A DNA stretch of 52,539 bases from an uncultured Chlorobiaceae bacterium (GCA_903820085.1 CAIJGA010000029.1:1-52539); one strand, 5' to 3'; shown: positions 34,030-43,267, counted from the first letter of the stretch. The notes: generated from the sequence alone by a model not told the origin. A program made the numbers and translations.

Positions 34030-35304
34030 TTAGTTTACGTATGGGTCAACAATCATATCCTTGTTGACGAGAATGTTCACGGTGTTGCCTGCCCTGATGT
34101 TCAGGGTCGGCTGAATATCCAGGTTCTTTCTTGTGATCTGACTTCCTGTGCTGCTGATCTCTTCTCCGACATTGGCAGCCATGCGCTGCTGGGTGGTCAT
34201 ACTTGCTTCGTCGGTATAGGTTCCCTGCGATACCGTAGCTCCCATCGAGAGGAGCGAAGAGAGCACCACACCGCCGACCAGCCGGTCGAAATGGTTATCG
34301 ACCTTGCCTTTATATCCCGCGTTGCCAGCCAGATCAACGCCCGGCATATTTTCCAGCACGATGGACGATCCATCCGGACGTAACATCCTTGTCCAGCTCA
34401 CCTGCACCCGTTTCTGGCCGTAACTCACCATACTGTCGTATCTCCCCAGCACCCTTGTTCCCTGCGGAATCAGCAGATAATCGCCGCTCACGGTATCGTA
34501 CACGTTCTCTTTCACCATGGCGATGACATTGCCCGGCAAATCGGAGACAATTCCGGTAACCAGAATGGCCGGAATTACCGATCCGGCCTTCACTTCGTAC
34601 CGGCTTGCCGCTTTTTTCATGGGTTTCGAAACATACTCCTTCTCCTCCCCTCCGCCGTTTGCAAAGAACTCGTTCTTGCGTGCTTGGTTGTTCTGGTCTC
34701 GCCCGTAGGTACTTGCCGGGGTAGAGCCTTGTACAGCGTCAGCAGTGCCTACAGGGAAGCTGCTGCCTGAACTGACCGGGTTCGCAGCATTTGCCGCACC
34801 GCCAAAGAACGGACTTGAAGTCACGGCTGCATGACGCTCCTGTTCAACCGGATCGGGTTGATTGTACTGCTGCGTTGAACCACTCCCCTGATACCGACCG
34901 TTCTGCTTATTCACCATCGCATGACCGAGGTCACCGGGCAATGGTTTGCCCAGTTCCGGCACGTTATCGGGAATCGAAGCGGTTATGGAAGTGTCCGGCA
35001 GCGTCACCGGTTTATTGTTGTCGGGGCCCTGCCTGATGATATCCGGTATCGCAAGTTGGTTGGATACAGAAGTCTCATCCTTTTTCTCCGCTTTCACGGC
35101 TTTTTTGGGAGGCTGCACGGCCATCATGATCGCCAGAAAAATCGCTCCGACCAGAACAACAGTCAGGGCGATTACCGGCCCTTTTTTCAGTGTGCGACTC
35201 CTTGTTTTCGGTATCTGAAGCCGGGGATCATCGGACGGTATTTTCGATGCATGCGGATCAACGCTCTGCTGCTCCTCCAGCTCTTCTTGACGTTCGTTGC
35301 TCAT
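34030..35304 (-). CDS. trbI: conjugal transfer protein TrbI (VirB10-like)
   Basis: The 424-residue protein has a cytoplasmic polar N-terminus, one membrane segment at about residues 41-63 (KGPVIALTVVLVGAIFLAIMM), a long Pro/Ser/Asn-rich periplasmic stretch, and a C-terminal VirB10 domain: GSVIPAILVTGIVSDLPGNVIAMVKENVYDTVSGDYLLIPQGTRVLGRYDS. That block is typical of TrbI/VirB10, which spans the envelope and links inner and outer membrane parts of the mating channel. The order trbF-trbG-trbI is kept. Confidence 0.95.
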   Translation of the reverse strand: MSNERQEELEEQQSVDPHASKIPSDDPRLQIPKTRSRTLKKGPVIALTVVLVGAIFLAIMMAVQPPKKAVKAEKKDETSVSNQLAIPDIIRQGPDNNKPVTLPDTSITASIPDNVPELGKPLPGDLGHAMVNKQNGRYQGSGSTQQYNQPDPVEQERHAAVTSSPFFGGAANAANPVSSGSSFPVGTADAVQGSTPASTYGRDQNNQARKNEFFANGGGEEKEYVSKPMKKAASRYEVKAGSVIPAILVTGIVSDLPGNVIAMVKENVYDTVSGDYLLIPQGTRVLGRYDSMVSYGQKRVQVSWTRMLRPDGSSIVLENMPGVDLAGNAGYKGKVDNHFDRLVGGVVLSSLLSMGATVSQGTYTDEASMTTQQRMAANVGEEISSTGSQITRKNLDIQPTLNIRAGNTVNILVNKDMIVDPYVN

Positions 35305-35316
35305 GGGTCGATCCTT

Positions 35317-36129
35317 TTACTGTTTCGTTATCCGGACTATCATATCGCCCTTCTCCCCGGCTCTCAATTCAGCCTTTTCGAACAGCCGGTCAACGATATA
35401 GTAATCGTTCTTTACCCGGTAGTTCACGAGCTGCACCTCTCCGGACTTCCCTACCACAAAGAGCACCGGCGCTTCGCGCGAAAGCATGGCTTCCGGAAAC
35501 TGCACAAAGGTCTTCCTGCCGTCATCGAATACCTTTACCGGCAGCCATGAGGGTCTCGATCCTTTTTTCACCTCTACCCTGTACCCGAAATCCAGCGATG
35601 CAAGGTTCACATGGGATTCGGTGGCGCTTTTTTCAACAGCTTTGAGCTGGCGGAGGTTGTACTGCTCGTAATTCCAGGAAACCGCTGCCATATAGGTGTT
35701 TTCATAGCTGGTCAGCTCGATATGGTAGGTTCTCAGGCTGGTATTGAGACTGAGCGTGGTATGCAGTCCCGGTCTGGTAGGTTTGAGATAGATGTGCTCC
35801 TGCTCAAGACCGTTGGCCATGCTTTTGCTTCTGCCGATAATCCAGCGAACGGTATCACCCGACACCGGATCACCGAGCAGTCTTTCTCCCGGTTCGAGTT
35901 GAATATCGGTCAGCTTCAGCGGAGCAGCGTAGACCTGATAGAGCTCACCATCTTCAAAATCGTAGCGCATGATGGCGTTATGATAGCCATAGCTGTCAGG
36001 GTTCTGTGCCGACTCCCTGTTGGCGTTCTCGATCACGTTCCACGGTCTTCTCTTTTCTCCTGCAAATGTGTCACCGGTTATGGCGGTGACCATCAGCGCT
36101 GCAGCAAGCAGTGTTGTCGATTTCTTCAT
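35317..36129 (-). CDS. trbG: conjugal transfer protein TrbG (VirB9-like)
   Basis: The 270-residue protein has a signal peptide (KKSTTLLAAALMVTAITGDTFA), then the VirB9 pattern: YQVYAAPLKLTDIQLEPGERL near residue 62, SGDTVRWIIG, and HIYLKPTRPGLHTTLSLNT, and a C-terminal domain with WLPVKVFDDGRKTFVQFPEAM. TrbG sits in the outer-membrane core complex. It is 12 bp from trbI and 12 bp from trbF. Confidence 0.95.
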   Translation of the reverse strand: MKKSTTLLAAALMVTAITGDTFAGEKRRPWNVIENANRESAQNPDSYGYHNAIMRYDFEDGELYQVYAAPLKLTDIQLEPGERLLGDPVSGDTVRWIIGRSKSMANGLEQEHIYLKPTRPGLHTTLSLNTSLRTYHIELTSYENTYMAAVSWNYEQYNLRQLKAVEKSATESHVNLASLDFGYRVEVKKGSRPSWLPVKVFDDGRKTFVQFPEAMLSREAPVLFVVGKSGEVQLVNYRVKNDYYIVDRLFEKAELRAGEKGDMIVRITKQ

Positions 36130-36141
36130 GATGCGATGTTG

Positions 36142-36834
36142 TTATCGGTTGATTCGTGACCAGTGAAACTCGTCGATATAGAGTCCTATCGGGTTTGCCG
36201 TCAGTTGTTCATCGGTCTGGGGCTGTTTCAGGACGATCCTGAAAATGCCTCTCCAGTAACTCTCACCAAGCGGTTCTCCATGCACTCCCCACGTGGACTC
36301 TTTCCAGTCCACCTGCCAACTGTCAGAGGAAATCGGCACCATGGAAAGCACTTCGGCACTCACCCGTTCGGTTGCCAGCCGAATGAACGGATCATCCTTC
36401 TGGACATAGGCGTTCAGGGTGTTTGAGCCGCTTGCCGTGACCAGCTTGTAGGCATCGAGCCAGTTTTTCTTGACCACAACACCATCGGAGCTGATCATCC
36501 GGGTATCCTGAATGAAGCGCTGCAGATGATACTTGATCGAGGGATCGGATGGTTTGTACGAAGCCCAGGCTTCCCCTACCTCTCCGCGATAGAGTGCGCT
36601 GCCATCCTTTGCCACTTCGACAATGTGCGGCACCTTCTTGGGAAGGGATCCGACATAGATCATTCCGATCACGGCAGGCATGGCGATAAAGAAGAGCATG
36701 GCAAATGCGGCCAATCGCCAGTTCCTTGCCTGGACGACAGCGCTTCCTATCCGGTCATCCCACTCCTGCTTTGCCCGCTTGTAGGGTGTATCGAGTTCCC
36801 CTTTCGGGTTCCATGTTCGTGTTGTTGCTTTCAT
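36142..36834 (-). CDS. trbF: conjugal transfer protein TrbF (VirB8-like)
   Basis: The 230-residue protein has one membrane segment near residues 40-66 (WRLAAFAMLFFIAMPAVIGMIYVGSLPKK) and a periplasmic VirB8-like NTF2 fold. RFIQDTRMISSDGVVVKKNWLDAY and SWQVDWKESTWGVHGEPLGESYWRGIFRIVL are recognisable. It nucleates the inner-membrane complex. Downstream in the operon is trbG. Confidence 0.94.
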   Translation of the reverse strand: MKATTRTWNPKGELDTPYKRAKQEWDDRIGSAVVQARNWRLAAFAMLFFIAMPAVIGMIYVGSLPKKVPHIVEVAKDGSALYRGEVGEAWASYKPSDPSIKYHLQRFIQDTRMISSDGVVVKKNWLDAYKLVTASGSNTLNAYVQKDDPFIRLATERVSAEVLSMVPISSDSWQVDWKESTWGVHGEPLGESYWRGIFRIVLKQPQTDEQLTANPIGLYIDEFHWSRINR

Positions 36835-36853
36835 GCTTGATCAAGTGTTGATG

Positions 36854-38029
36854 TTACAATCGAGGTGTTGCACTGCCGCCCGACGGACGGGCCTCTTCAG
36901 GTGTATGCATGGCGTGAAGGGCAGTCTTTGCCCAGTTTGGAGCTTTTCCTTTCTCCTGATGTTCATCTTTCTGTTCAGAAGAACCTCCCCTATCGGAAGT
37001 CGCCGAAGCTGATGATGGCGACGAAGTACCTGACGGTGAACCGGTTGAACCTGAAGGGCCGCCAGCACCGGAATCTCCCCCGGATTTCGGAGTATCGCCA
37101 CCACTGGATCCGAAACGAGAACCGATCATCTGGCTTGCAGCACCCACTCCGGCACCGACCTTTTCAACAGCCATCTTTGTAAGGCCGTATGCCCCCATTC
37201 CCGCCAGCGCAACTCCGGTTCCACCGACAACAGCATTCTGCAAAGCTGCTCCGGCACTCAGGCTCGGGCTGCCGGCCAGCAGGCCAGCGGCAATACCCGG
37301 TGCATTCCAGGCAAGAAAGGCAACGGCACCGACTGTCAGGAGAGCGCTCCAGATTTCCGTAAAGTTCAGATCGCCAGAAAAAGCAAGCGTGGAGAGCGTC
37401 GGCTCGATCACCGACATGATAAAGGCAAGCACCATGAGTTTGACACCCGACGAAACGATGGCTCCGATGGCTTTCTCGGCAAGGAATTTTGTTGGTTCAA
37501 AAAAACCGAACGGCAGAAAGATCCCTACAACGGCAGCGAGCAGATTGAACTCCAGCACGGCATAGAAGATCTGCCAGGCAATAAGGATATAGGCCAGCAT
37601 GATGCCGATGTAGGTCAGGGCAAGCACAAGGCCGTTAACGATCTCCGTGATACCGATGCCACTGATTTTTTCAACGAGAGGGGCGGTGGTTGTCAATCCG
37701 TATTCAATGATTTTCGAAGGATCGAAGAGGCTTGGCCCTCCTCCCCCTCCGGCAATCTGTCCGGCATGGATCAGGGACTGGACAAAGGCATTGGACAAGG
37801 CGGGAAACGACCTCACGATCCACATCCAGACTCCGAGATAAAGAATCTTCTTCATCACCGCGACAAGCTGCTCCCCGCCTCCCAGTGCCCACCAGAGACC
37901 GATCATCACAATTTCAATACTCAACAGCACGCCGGTAAGTCCGTTGATGGCAGGCTGGAGATTTGACCAGCCCGCTCCGAACACGGCAAGAAAGTGGTTA
38001 AGCGTCTCTGTAAGAATACCGGGATTCAT
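36854..38029 (-). CDS. trbL: conjugal transfer membrane protein TrbL (VirB6-like)
   Basis: The 391-residue protein has about six hydrophobic membrane segments between residues 20 and 260 (for example LTGVLLSIEIVMIGLWWALGG, VNGLVLALTYIGIMLAYILIAW). A C-terminal Ser/Gly/Pro-rich tail of about 100 residues follows (SSGGDTPKSGGDSGAGGPSG…). This is the TrbL layout; it forms the inner-membrane channel part. It starts 15 bp after trbK. Confidence 0.93.
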   Translation of the reverse strand: MNPGILTETLNHFLAVFGAGWSNLQPAINGLTGVLLSIEIVMIGLWWALGGGEQLVAVMKKILYLGVWMWIVRSFPALSNAFVQSLIHAGQIAGGGGGPSLFDPSKIIEYGLTTTAPLVEKISGIGITEIVNGLVLALTYIGIMLAYILIAWQIFYAVLEFNLLAAVVGIFLPFGFFEPTKFLAEKAIGAIVSSGVKLMVLAFIMSVIEPTLSTLAFSGDLNFTEIWSALLTVGAVAFLAWNAPGIAAGLLAGSPSLSAGAALQNAVVGGTGVALAGMGAYGLTKMAVEKVGAGVGAASQMIGSRFGSSGGDTPKSGGDSGAGGPSGSTGSPSGTSSPSSASATSDRGGSSEQKDEHQEKGKAPNWAKTALHAMHTPEEARPSGGSATPRL

Positions 38030-38043
38030 GCGTCAGCGATTGC

Positions 38044-38241
38044 CTATTTCTTGAGATCGGGCATATTCTTGTATTTCGGGCCTGATGACTTGTAGTCGCC
38101 GTACCCTTTCCAGAGATCATTGGATTTTTTGCCCTGTTCCACCTTCTGCGGTTCCGGGGCTGCGGATTTTTGTCCCTTGCACCCAACGGCAAAAAAGATC
38201 ATCGCGATAATGACTCCGAGTATGACGTAGTTGCGTACCAT
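38044..38241 (-). CDS. trbK: TrbK-like lipoprotein
   Basis: The 65-residue protein has a short signal with a lipobox AVGC (Cys21): VILGVIIAMIFFAVGC. The rest is charged and ends in SSGPKYKNMPDLKK. Size, lipobox and place between trbJ and trbL fit TrbK, the entry-exclusion lipoprotein that blocks redundant transfer into a cell with the element. GGAGAAACGG precedes the start. The last 21 or so residues closely resemble the C-terminus of TrbJ. Confidence 0.75.
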   Translation of the reverse strand: MVRNYVILGVIIAMIFFAVGCKGQKSAAPEPQKVEQGKKSNDLWKGYGDYKSSGPKYKNMPDLKK

Positions 38242-38255
38242 GACCGTTTCTCCTC

Positions 38256-39023
38256 TTATTGTTTAAGGTTTGGCATGTTTGTGTACTTCGAGCCTGTTGA
38301 TTTCCAGTCACTGTAACCACTCCACATCTGCGTGGAAAATGCCCGTTCAGCCTCTTCCTTCTGGGCTGAACTTGCTGCCGCCATGGCACTAACCCGTGCA
38401 TTGAGGGCAAGCGTTTCCGTCAGACCGTTCAATTGCCCGGCCATCAGCCCGAGCATCTGGTTGGTTGACTGAAGCTGACGGACATCTCCATCAGCCCCGG
38501 ATGACCGGTTCAGGATAGCGGCAGCTTCGTTGTTGTATGCCTGTGAGCGCTGGATAACGCTTTGCGCTTTCATGGCAGTCTTTGCCGCCTCAGAGAGTTC
38601 CTTGTTCCAGTCCCGGTAATACTGTTCGTAGTTATTGAAATCGATCTTGTCCCATTTGCCTTCAGGAAACAACTGGTCGAACTGGCCATCGATTTTGTTC
38701 AGATCGAAACTGATGCCCTGCACATCGGAAAGCAGGCCGTTCAGTTCGTTCATGTTGCCTTCATAGATGGCCTTCACCGGGCCGAAGGTTGAACCGGGCA
38801 GTGTTTGCAGAGACTTCACCTGGTTCCTGATCTGCTCGATCTGGTTCTTTATCTGCTCGGCCGTTCTGACCGCGGTCAGGGTGTTCTGCTTGAGGTTTGT
38901 CAGGTCGATCACGGTAAGCGCTGCTTGCGCTTCCTGATGGTGTACTGGAACAACAGCGCTGCCGGTCAATAATAAGCCTCCCAGCATCATGGTTTTCAAT
39001 TTCTTTTTCATCGTATGGTTCAT
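38256..39023 (-). CDS. trbJ: conjugal transfer protein TrbJ (VirB5-like)
   Basis: The 255-residue protein has a signal peptide (KKKLKTMMLGGLLLTGSAVVPVHHQEAQA) and a long helical body: TAVRTAEQIKNQIEQIRNQVKSLQTLPG near residue 50 and a C-terminal coil. It is the TrbJ/VirB5 fold, a minor pilus-tip or periplasmic component. GGAGGATACC precedes the ATG. Its end, SKYTNMPNLKQ, is repeated in the following TrbK. Confidence 0.93.
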   Translation of the reverse strand: MNHTMKKKLKTMMLGGLLLTGSAVVPVHHQEAQAALTVIDLTNLKQNTLTAVRTAEQIKNQIEQIRNQVKSLQTLPGSTFGPVKAIYEGNMNELNGLLSDVQGISFDLNKIDGQFDQLFPEGKWDKIDFNNYEQYYRDWNKELSEAAKTAMKAQSVIQRSQAYNNEAAAILNRSSGADGDVRQLQSTNQMLGLMAGQLNGLTETLALNARVSAMAAASSAQKEEAERAFSTQMWSGYSDWKSTGSKYTNMPNLKQ

Positions 39024-39036
39024 GGTATCCTCCGGT

Positions 39037-41490
39037 TCATGATTTCAGTGTTGATTGTGTTCTCCCCTTTTCCAGCAGTTTCACGGCCCAGTCAAGTCCC
39101 CGGTATCTCAGGAGTGCCGAAGCATGCTCAACTTTGGGCAGCTCACGCTCGATGGAGTCCATGAACTGCTGGTCGTCGGGATTTGAAAGCGCGGCAAATG
39201 CCAGTGCGACCGGCCCCATGTTCAGGGTGAAATGGCGCCTTCCTTTCACTGAGCGATAATAGTAATCCCTCTTTTTCTGGGCTGTTGCGAGCAGGGTGAT
39301 TTCGGTGTCACTGAGCCCGAACTTCCGGTATGAGTCGGTCATGGCTGGAGTGAGCGCCTCGTCATCGGGCAGATATATCTTGGTATGGCATGCCGAAAGG
39401 ATGGTTGCCATGATGGGCGATTCAGCCGCATCGGCAATCTCCTGCGTTGCGAAGACCACATAGACATTTTTTTTGCGCAGAGTTTTCAGCCAGTTCTGCA
39501 ACTGCCCCATGAAGATCGGGTGCTTGAGAAAGAGCCACGCCTCGTCGAGAATGAGCAGGGTCGGTCTTCCGTCGAACCGCTGTTCAACCCGGTGAAAAAG
39601 GTAGAAGAGTCCCGGAATCACGACCTCGGAACTCATGCTCATCAATGCGTTCATCTCTATGGTCAGCCAGTCGCCATCCTGCATGGTGTCGGTATCGGCA
39701 TCAAAGATTTCTCCGTAGTTACCCTGCATCGAGTAGGGCCTCAAGGCATCACGGATCTCCCGGCTCTGCACCAGATCGCTGAAAACCGTCATGGTGCGAT
39801 GCTCACGGTCGCTCGATGAAAGGCTCTGAAGCGCATCGTCGATCTCTTTTTTCAGGATCGGGGTATCCTGGAGATGCTGTTCTTTCAGGAGAAGCAGGAT
39901 GAATTCCGAAGCCCAGATCCGTTCGGACGATTCATCGATATTTGCAAGCGGCTGAAAGGCAAGGGCCGCCCGTTCGCTGCCCGGTTCGTAATAATCCCCC
40001 TGCACGGCAAGGGTAGCGGAACGGGAAGAGCGGTCTTTGTCGAAAATAACGACCTGGGCACCGGGATAGCGGAGCCATTGCAGGGCAAGCATCGAAAGCA
40101 GCGTTGACTTGCCTGCACCCGTCGGCCCGACGATCAGTGTATGGCCGACATCGCCGATATTGAGGTTCAGCCGGAAGGGAGTACTGCCGGTGGTTGAGCA
40201 GATGATATGCGCCATGCCGCTGCCAGTTTTCTCAAGGAGCTGCCGATTGCAGGATTCACCGGCCCAGATGGCGGAAAGCGGCATCATGTGGGCGAGATTG
40301 AGGCTGCTGATGACCGGACGACGGACATTGGCATAGACGTGCCCTGGAATGCTGCCGAGCCATGCCTCCTTGCTGTTGAGGCTCTCCTCCTTTACCACAA
40401 ATCCACGGCTCTGTATCACCTGCTTCACTCTCCTGATGCGGCGCATGGCTTCCTGAAGATCGCCGTGGCTGACCGTTACCGTACAGGTCATGATACCGAA
40501 CGATACCAGATCGTCTCCCAGCTCCTGCAATGCGGCGTCGGCATCGGCTGCCTTGTTGGTTGCTGCACTGTCGAGCAGCGCCGACGGTTCCTTGGTTGCC
40601 TCTTCTTTCAGGAGGGTGAAGAGGCTCTTGCGTTTTCCCCACCACTGGCGACGATACTTCTCGATCTCTTTTCTTGCCTCTTCCTTGTCAAGCGAAAGGT
40701 AGCGTACCACCCAGCGGTATTCGATCTGCAGGTGGTTCAGCTCATCGAGCATGCCCGGAAGTGAGGTCGAGGGAAAGCCAGTAAAGGTGATGGTCGGAAT
40801 AAAATGGTCACCGAGCATGCAGATGTCCCCCACCGTCAGCGCCTGATCAGGCAGAAGGGCATCGAGGTACATGGGCGTTTCGGGAGCGTGCACCGGATGA
40901 CGATTGGTGGAGATGGTGCTGTGCAGATAGGTCAGGGTCTCATGGTCGTCGAGTTCATGTACTTCCACAAAGACTCCGGCAAGGATATCCATAATCTCAT
41001 GCATCTGCTTGAGAAACTGATCGAGATCCCGCTCGTTGTCAAAAATGGGCTCACTCTGCTCCTGATCGTCATAGAAAAGGCTTGAGAATTTCCGGCTCTG
41101 ACTGCCTGGCATCTTCCAGACAAAGGTCATGAAGTAGGCGGATTCGAAATGCGATCCTGCCTCCTCGAACTGGCCCCTGCGTTCAAGATCGATCAGCCAT
41201 GCCGCGGGATTCCGCCAGTGTGACACGGGGTATTCGGAGTGCTCGAATCGCTGCGCTTCGATAAAAAGAGCCCAGCCGGAACCGAGACGCTTGAAGGCGT
41301 TGTTCAGCCGGGCGACAGCCGAAGCAAGTTCCGATGAAGAGGAACTTGCAAGATCGGGCCCACGAAACGCGATTGTTTTCTGCAGGGCTGAATCCTTCTG
41401 CAGCACGACACCGGGAGCGACAAGCGCCGCCCAGGGCAGGTAGTCCGGAAGCCGGTTAGAAGGTTCCCTGTATTGCTTGAGACTGAACAT
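39037..41490 (-). CDS. trbE: conjugal transfer ATPase TrbE (VirB4-like)
   Basis: This 817-residue protein is a VirB4 ATPase: Walker A GPTGAGKST (about residue 455), Walker B LLILDEAWLF (about 640), and the FATQEIADAA motif. The N-terminal half (CagE/TrbE domain) includes LPWAALVAPGVVLQKDSALQKTIAFRG. It powers assembly of the pilus and the mating channel. It starts 6 bp after the end of trbD. Confidence 0.96.
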   Translation of the reverse strand: MFSLKQYREPSNRLPDYLPWAALVAPGVVLQKDSALQKTIAFRGPDLASSSSSELASAVARLNNAFKRLGSGWALFIEAQRFEHSEYPVSHWRNPAAWLIDLERRGQFEEAGSHFESAYFMTFVWKMPGSQSRKFSSLFYDDQEQSEPIFDNERDLDQFLKQMHEIMDILAGVFVEVHELDDHETLTYLHSTISTNRHPVHAPETPMYLDALLPDQALTVGDICMLGDHFIPTITFTGFPSTSLPGMLDELNHLQIEYRWVVRYLSLDKEEARKEIEKYRRQWWGKRKSLFTLLKEEATKEPSALLDSAATNKAADADAALQELGDDLVSFGIMTCTVTVSHGDLQEAMRRIRRVKQVIQSRGFVVKEESLNSKEAWLGSIPGHVYANVRRPVISSLNLAHMMPLSAIWAGESCNRQLLEKTGSGMAHIICSTTGSTPFRLNLNIGDVGHTLIVGPTGAGKSTLLSMLALQWLRYPGAQVVIFDKDRSSRSATLAVQGDYYEPGSERAALAFQPLANIDESSERIWASEFILLLLKEQHLQDTPILKKEIDDALQSLSSSDREHRTMTVFSDLVQSREIRDALRPYSMQGNYGEIFDADTDTMQDGDWLTIEMNALMSMSSEVVIPGLFYLFHRVEQRFDGRPTLLILDEAWLFLKHPIFMGQLQNWLKTLRKKNVYVVFATQEIADAAESPIMATILSACHTKIYLPDDEALTPAMTDSYRKFGLSDTEITLLATAQKKRDYYYRSVKGRRHFTLNMGPVALAFAALSNPDDQQFMDSIERELPKVEHASALLRYRGLDWAVKLLEKGRTQSTLKS

Positions 41491-41496
41491 ATCCGG

Positions 41497-41748
41497 TCAG
41501 GGATAGAGAATTTTCGGAGATTTCAGGGCACGCAAAAAAACATCGAAAAAAAACGGGTCTTTACGGGTCAGCGTGGCAAGCAGCATATGCAGTGCCATAG
41601 CAATCGGCACAACCCATATCTGCTGCATCCCGAACCCGAGAGCTGTTGCCGTCGTCCAGAGCAGGATGGCCGGAGTTCTCGGCACACCACCCAGCAGAAT
41701 GACATCGCTCAGTGAACGATGAACGGGTACCTCGTAACCTTCAATCAT
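41497..41748 (-). CDS. trbD: conjugal transfer protein TrbD (VirB3-like)
   Basis: The 83-residue protein has a VPVHRSLSDVILLGGVPRTPAIL start typical of VirB3/TrbD and two hydrophobic segments (AILLWTTATALGFGMQQIWVVPIAMALHMLLA). GGAGGTG precedes the ATG. It works with TrbE, whose gene follows immediately. Confidence 0.94.
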   Translation of the reverse strand: MIEGYEVPVHRSLSDVILLGGVPRTPAILLWTTATALGFGMQQIWVVPIAMALHMLLATLTRKDPFFFDVFLRALKSPKILYP

Positions 41749-41749
41749 T

Positions 41750-41889
41750 TTGACACCTCCAAAAACCTATTACATGTCCCGATTGCTGCGTTGGTCTGTT
41801 CTCCAAATCCTCACGTACTCCATGTACGCTCCGGTTTCTGCGCTCCATCCGCCTTGCACTCAGGACACTCATGACGCTTTTTAAAAATG
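41750..41889. repeat. short REP-like insertion between trbC and trbD
   Basis: The 140-bp gap between two genes that are normally adjacent contains ACGTACTCCATGTACGC (small GTAC…GTAC palindrome near 41815-41828) amid an unusual C/T-rich run. This style recalls dispersed extragenic palindromic repeats. No protein is credible. Confidence 0.4.
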
Positions 41890-42189
41890 TCATACCGTCA
41901 GTCCCCCACTGAACCCCATGAAGCTCAGCCCCCATGACACCGCATTGAAGGCAATGGAAAGTCCAAACAGCACCCAGAGCGCTTTTTTCATGACCCCGCC
42001 GCCGTCACTGAAAGCAAGGCCGAAACCCAATGCGATAAATGCAACGGCACCGAACACCCGGCTGACCGGTCCAGTCAGGGAATCAAGCGCCTGATTCAAT
42101 GGTGTCTCCCAGGGCATTCCAGTGGAAGTAGCAAGTGCGGTATTGGCTGCAAAAAACAGCAGTCCGAAAAGAAGGAGTCTCTTGTTCAT
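41890..42189 (-). CDS. trbC: conjugal transfer pilin TrbC (VirB2-like)
   Basis: The 99-residue protein has a signal sequence (LLLFGLLFFAANTALA) and two membrane segments (FGAVAFIALGFGLAFSDGGG, ALWVLFGLSIAFNAVSW), the TrbC/VirB2 pilin pattern. It is likely the pilus subunit. Confidence 0.92.
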   Translation of the reverse strand: MNKRLLLFGLLFFAANTALATSTGMPWETPLNQALDSLTGPVSRVFGAVAFIALGFGLAFSDGGGVMKKALWVLFGLSIAFNAVSWGLSFMGFSGGLTV

Positions 42190-42238
42190 ACTCTTGTCAT
42201 TTCAAGTGATTGGTTGATTCAAAGGAATAACACCTCTT

Positions 42239-43267
42239 TCAGACCGGAATTATTTCATCCGTGTCATATAAACCATACTGGCTCAGCCCCTGTACATGAA
42301 ACGTTGTTTGCGAGCTGGCATGTAAAGGTTCAAGCACCCACTGCCCCCGCTCATCTAGACCGTTTACCCTGACAATGCCGCTGATGCATCGCCCTGCAGG
42401 GTGGCTCCTGTCACGCTTGATATGCACGCAGATATCCACGGATTCAGCGATAAGGTACCGGGGAGCTTTCGGGACAACCTCTTCGACAAGCTGAACCAGA
42501 CGATCAAGCATACCGGCCGGATCATTGGCATGGATGGTTGCCAGCCCACCGGGATGACCGGTATTCCATGCTTTCAGGAGATCAAGTGCTGCGCCGTCCC
42601 TTACTTCGCCGACGATAATCCTGTCCGGGCGGTAACGCAAGGCATCTTTTATCGCTCTCTGATGGGTATAGGAAGAAGCTTGCACAAGAATCCGGAGCAT
42701 GTTTTCTGCTGAACACTGCAACTCGGGGTTGTCTTCAACGATGTAAACCCGGTCTTGTGTACCGGCGACAATCTGCAGCAAAGCATTGGCAAAAGTTGTT
42801 TTTCCGGATGCCGTCCCACCACCGATCAGAATGTTTTTTCTTGATTTTACGGCAAGCTCAAGCAACCGGGCTGGTTCCGGACTGATAATGCCCCGCTGCA
42901 CGTAATCATCAAGCGTATACACCATTCTGGCAGGCTTGCGCAACGCGAATACAGGACGATCAACAATTGGAGGAACAGAAGCCTGAAGCCGTGCTCCCCA
43001 TCCCGGAAGTTTTGCTGCGAGTGATGGATTGCGTTCGTTGATTTCCGTATTCGAAGTTGCAGCAACAAGGCGAATCATCCGTTCAGCCTCTTCAGTGCTC
43101 ATGACAACATCGGTACAGGACATGCCGCACCCGATTTCATCGATCCACACACGGCCGTCAGCATTGAGCATAATCTCGGTGACGGAGTCATTTTCAAGCA
43201 AATGCCGTAAAGGAGCAACTGCGCTGTGCAGTGAAGCTATCCGTCTTTGATTCGTGAGGTTCTCCAT
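42239..43267 (-). CDS. trbB: conjugal transfer ATPase TrbB (VirB11-like)
   Basis: The 342-residue protein is a VirB11 ATPase: Walker A GGGTASGKTTF (about 147-157), Asp box VYIVEDNPELQ, GEVRDGAALDLLKAWNTGHPGGLATIHAN (Walker B/His region). It is the first gene of the trb operon. Its upstream DNA is A/T-rich and holds TTGCAA…TATAAA-like elements, but I cannot confirm a promoter. It is the hexameric motor for pilus biogenesis. Confidence 0.96.
   Translation of the reverse strand: MENLTNQRRIASLHSAVAPLRHLLENDSVTEIMLNADGRVWIDEIGCGMSCTDVVMSTEEAERMIRLVAATSNTEINERNPSLAAKLPGWGARLQASVPPIVDRPVFALRKPARMVYTLDDYVQRGIISPEPARLLELAVKSRKNILIGGGTASGKTTFANALLQIVAGTQDRVYIVEDNPELQCSAENMLRILVQASSYTHQRAIKDALRYRPDRIIVGEVRDGAALDLLKAWNTGHPGGLATIHANDPAGMLDRLVQLVEEVVPKAPRYLIAESVDICVHIKRDRSHPAGRCISGIVRVNGLDERGQWVLEPLHASSQTTFHVQGLSQYGLYDTDEIIPV

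Noticed and set aside
34921-35550. 209-codon open frame antisense to trbI/trbG
   Set aside because: It spans the gap between two well-identified genes on the other strand and has a low-complexity, Arg/Leu-biased composition.
40207-40764. 185-codon open frame antisense to trbE
   Set aside because: It is a shadow of the trbE reading frame; trbE has clear ATPase motifs.
41741-41935. 64-codon frame between trbC and trbD
   Set aside because: It reads through the repeat-like insertion and into the end of trbC in another frame; no ribosome site and no recognisable product.
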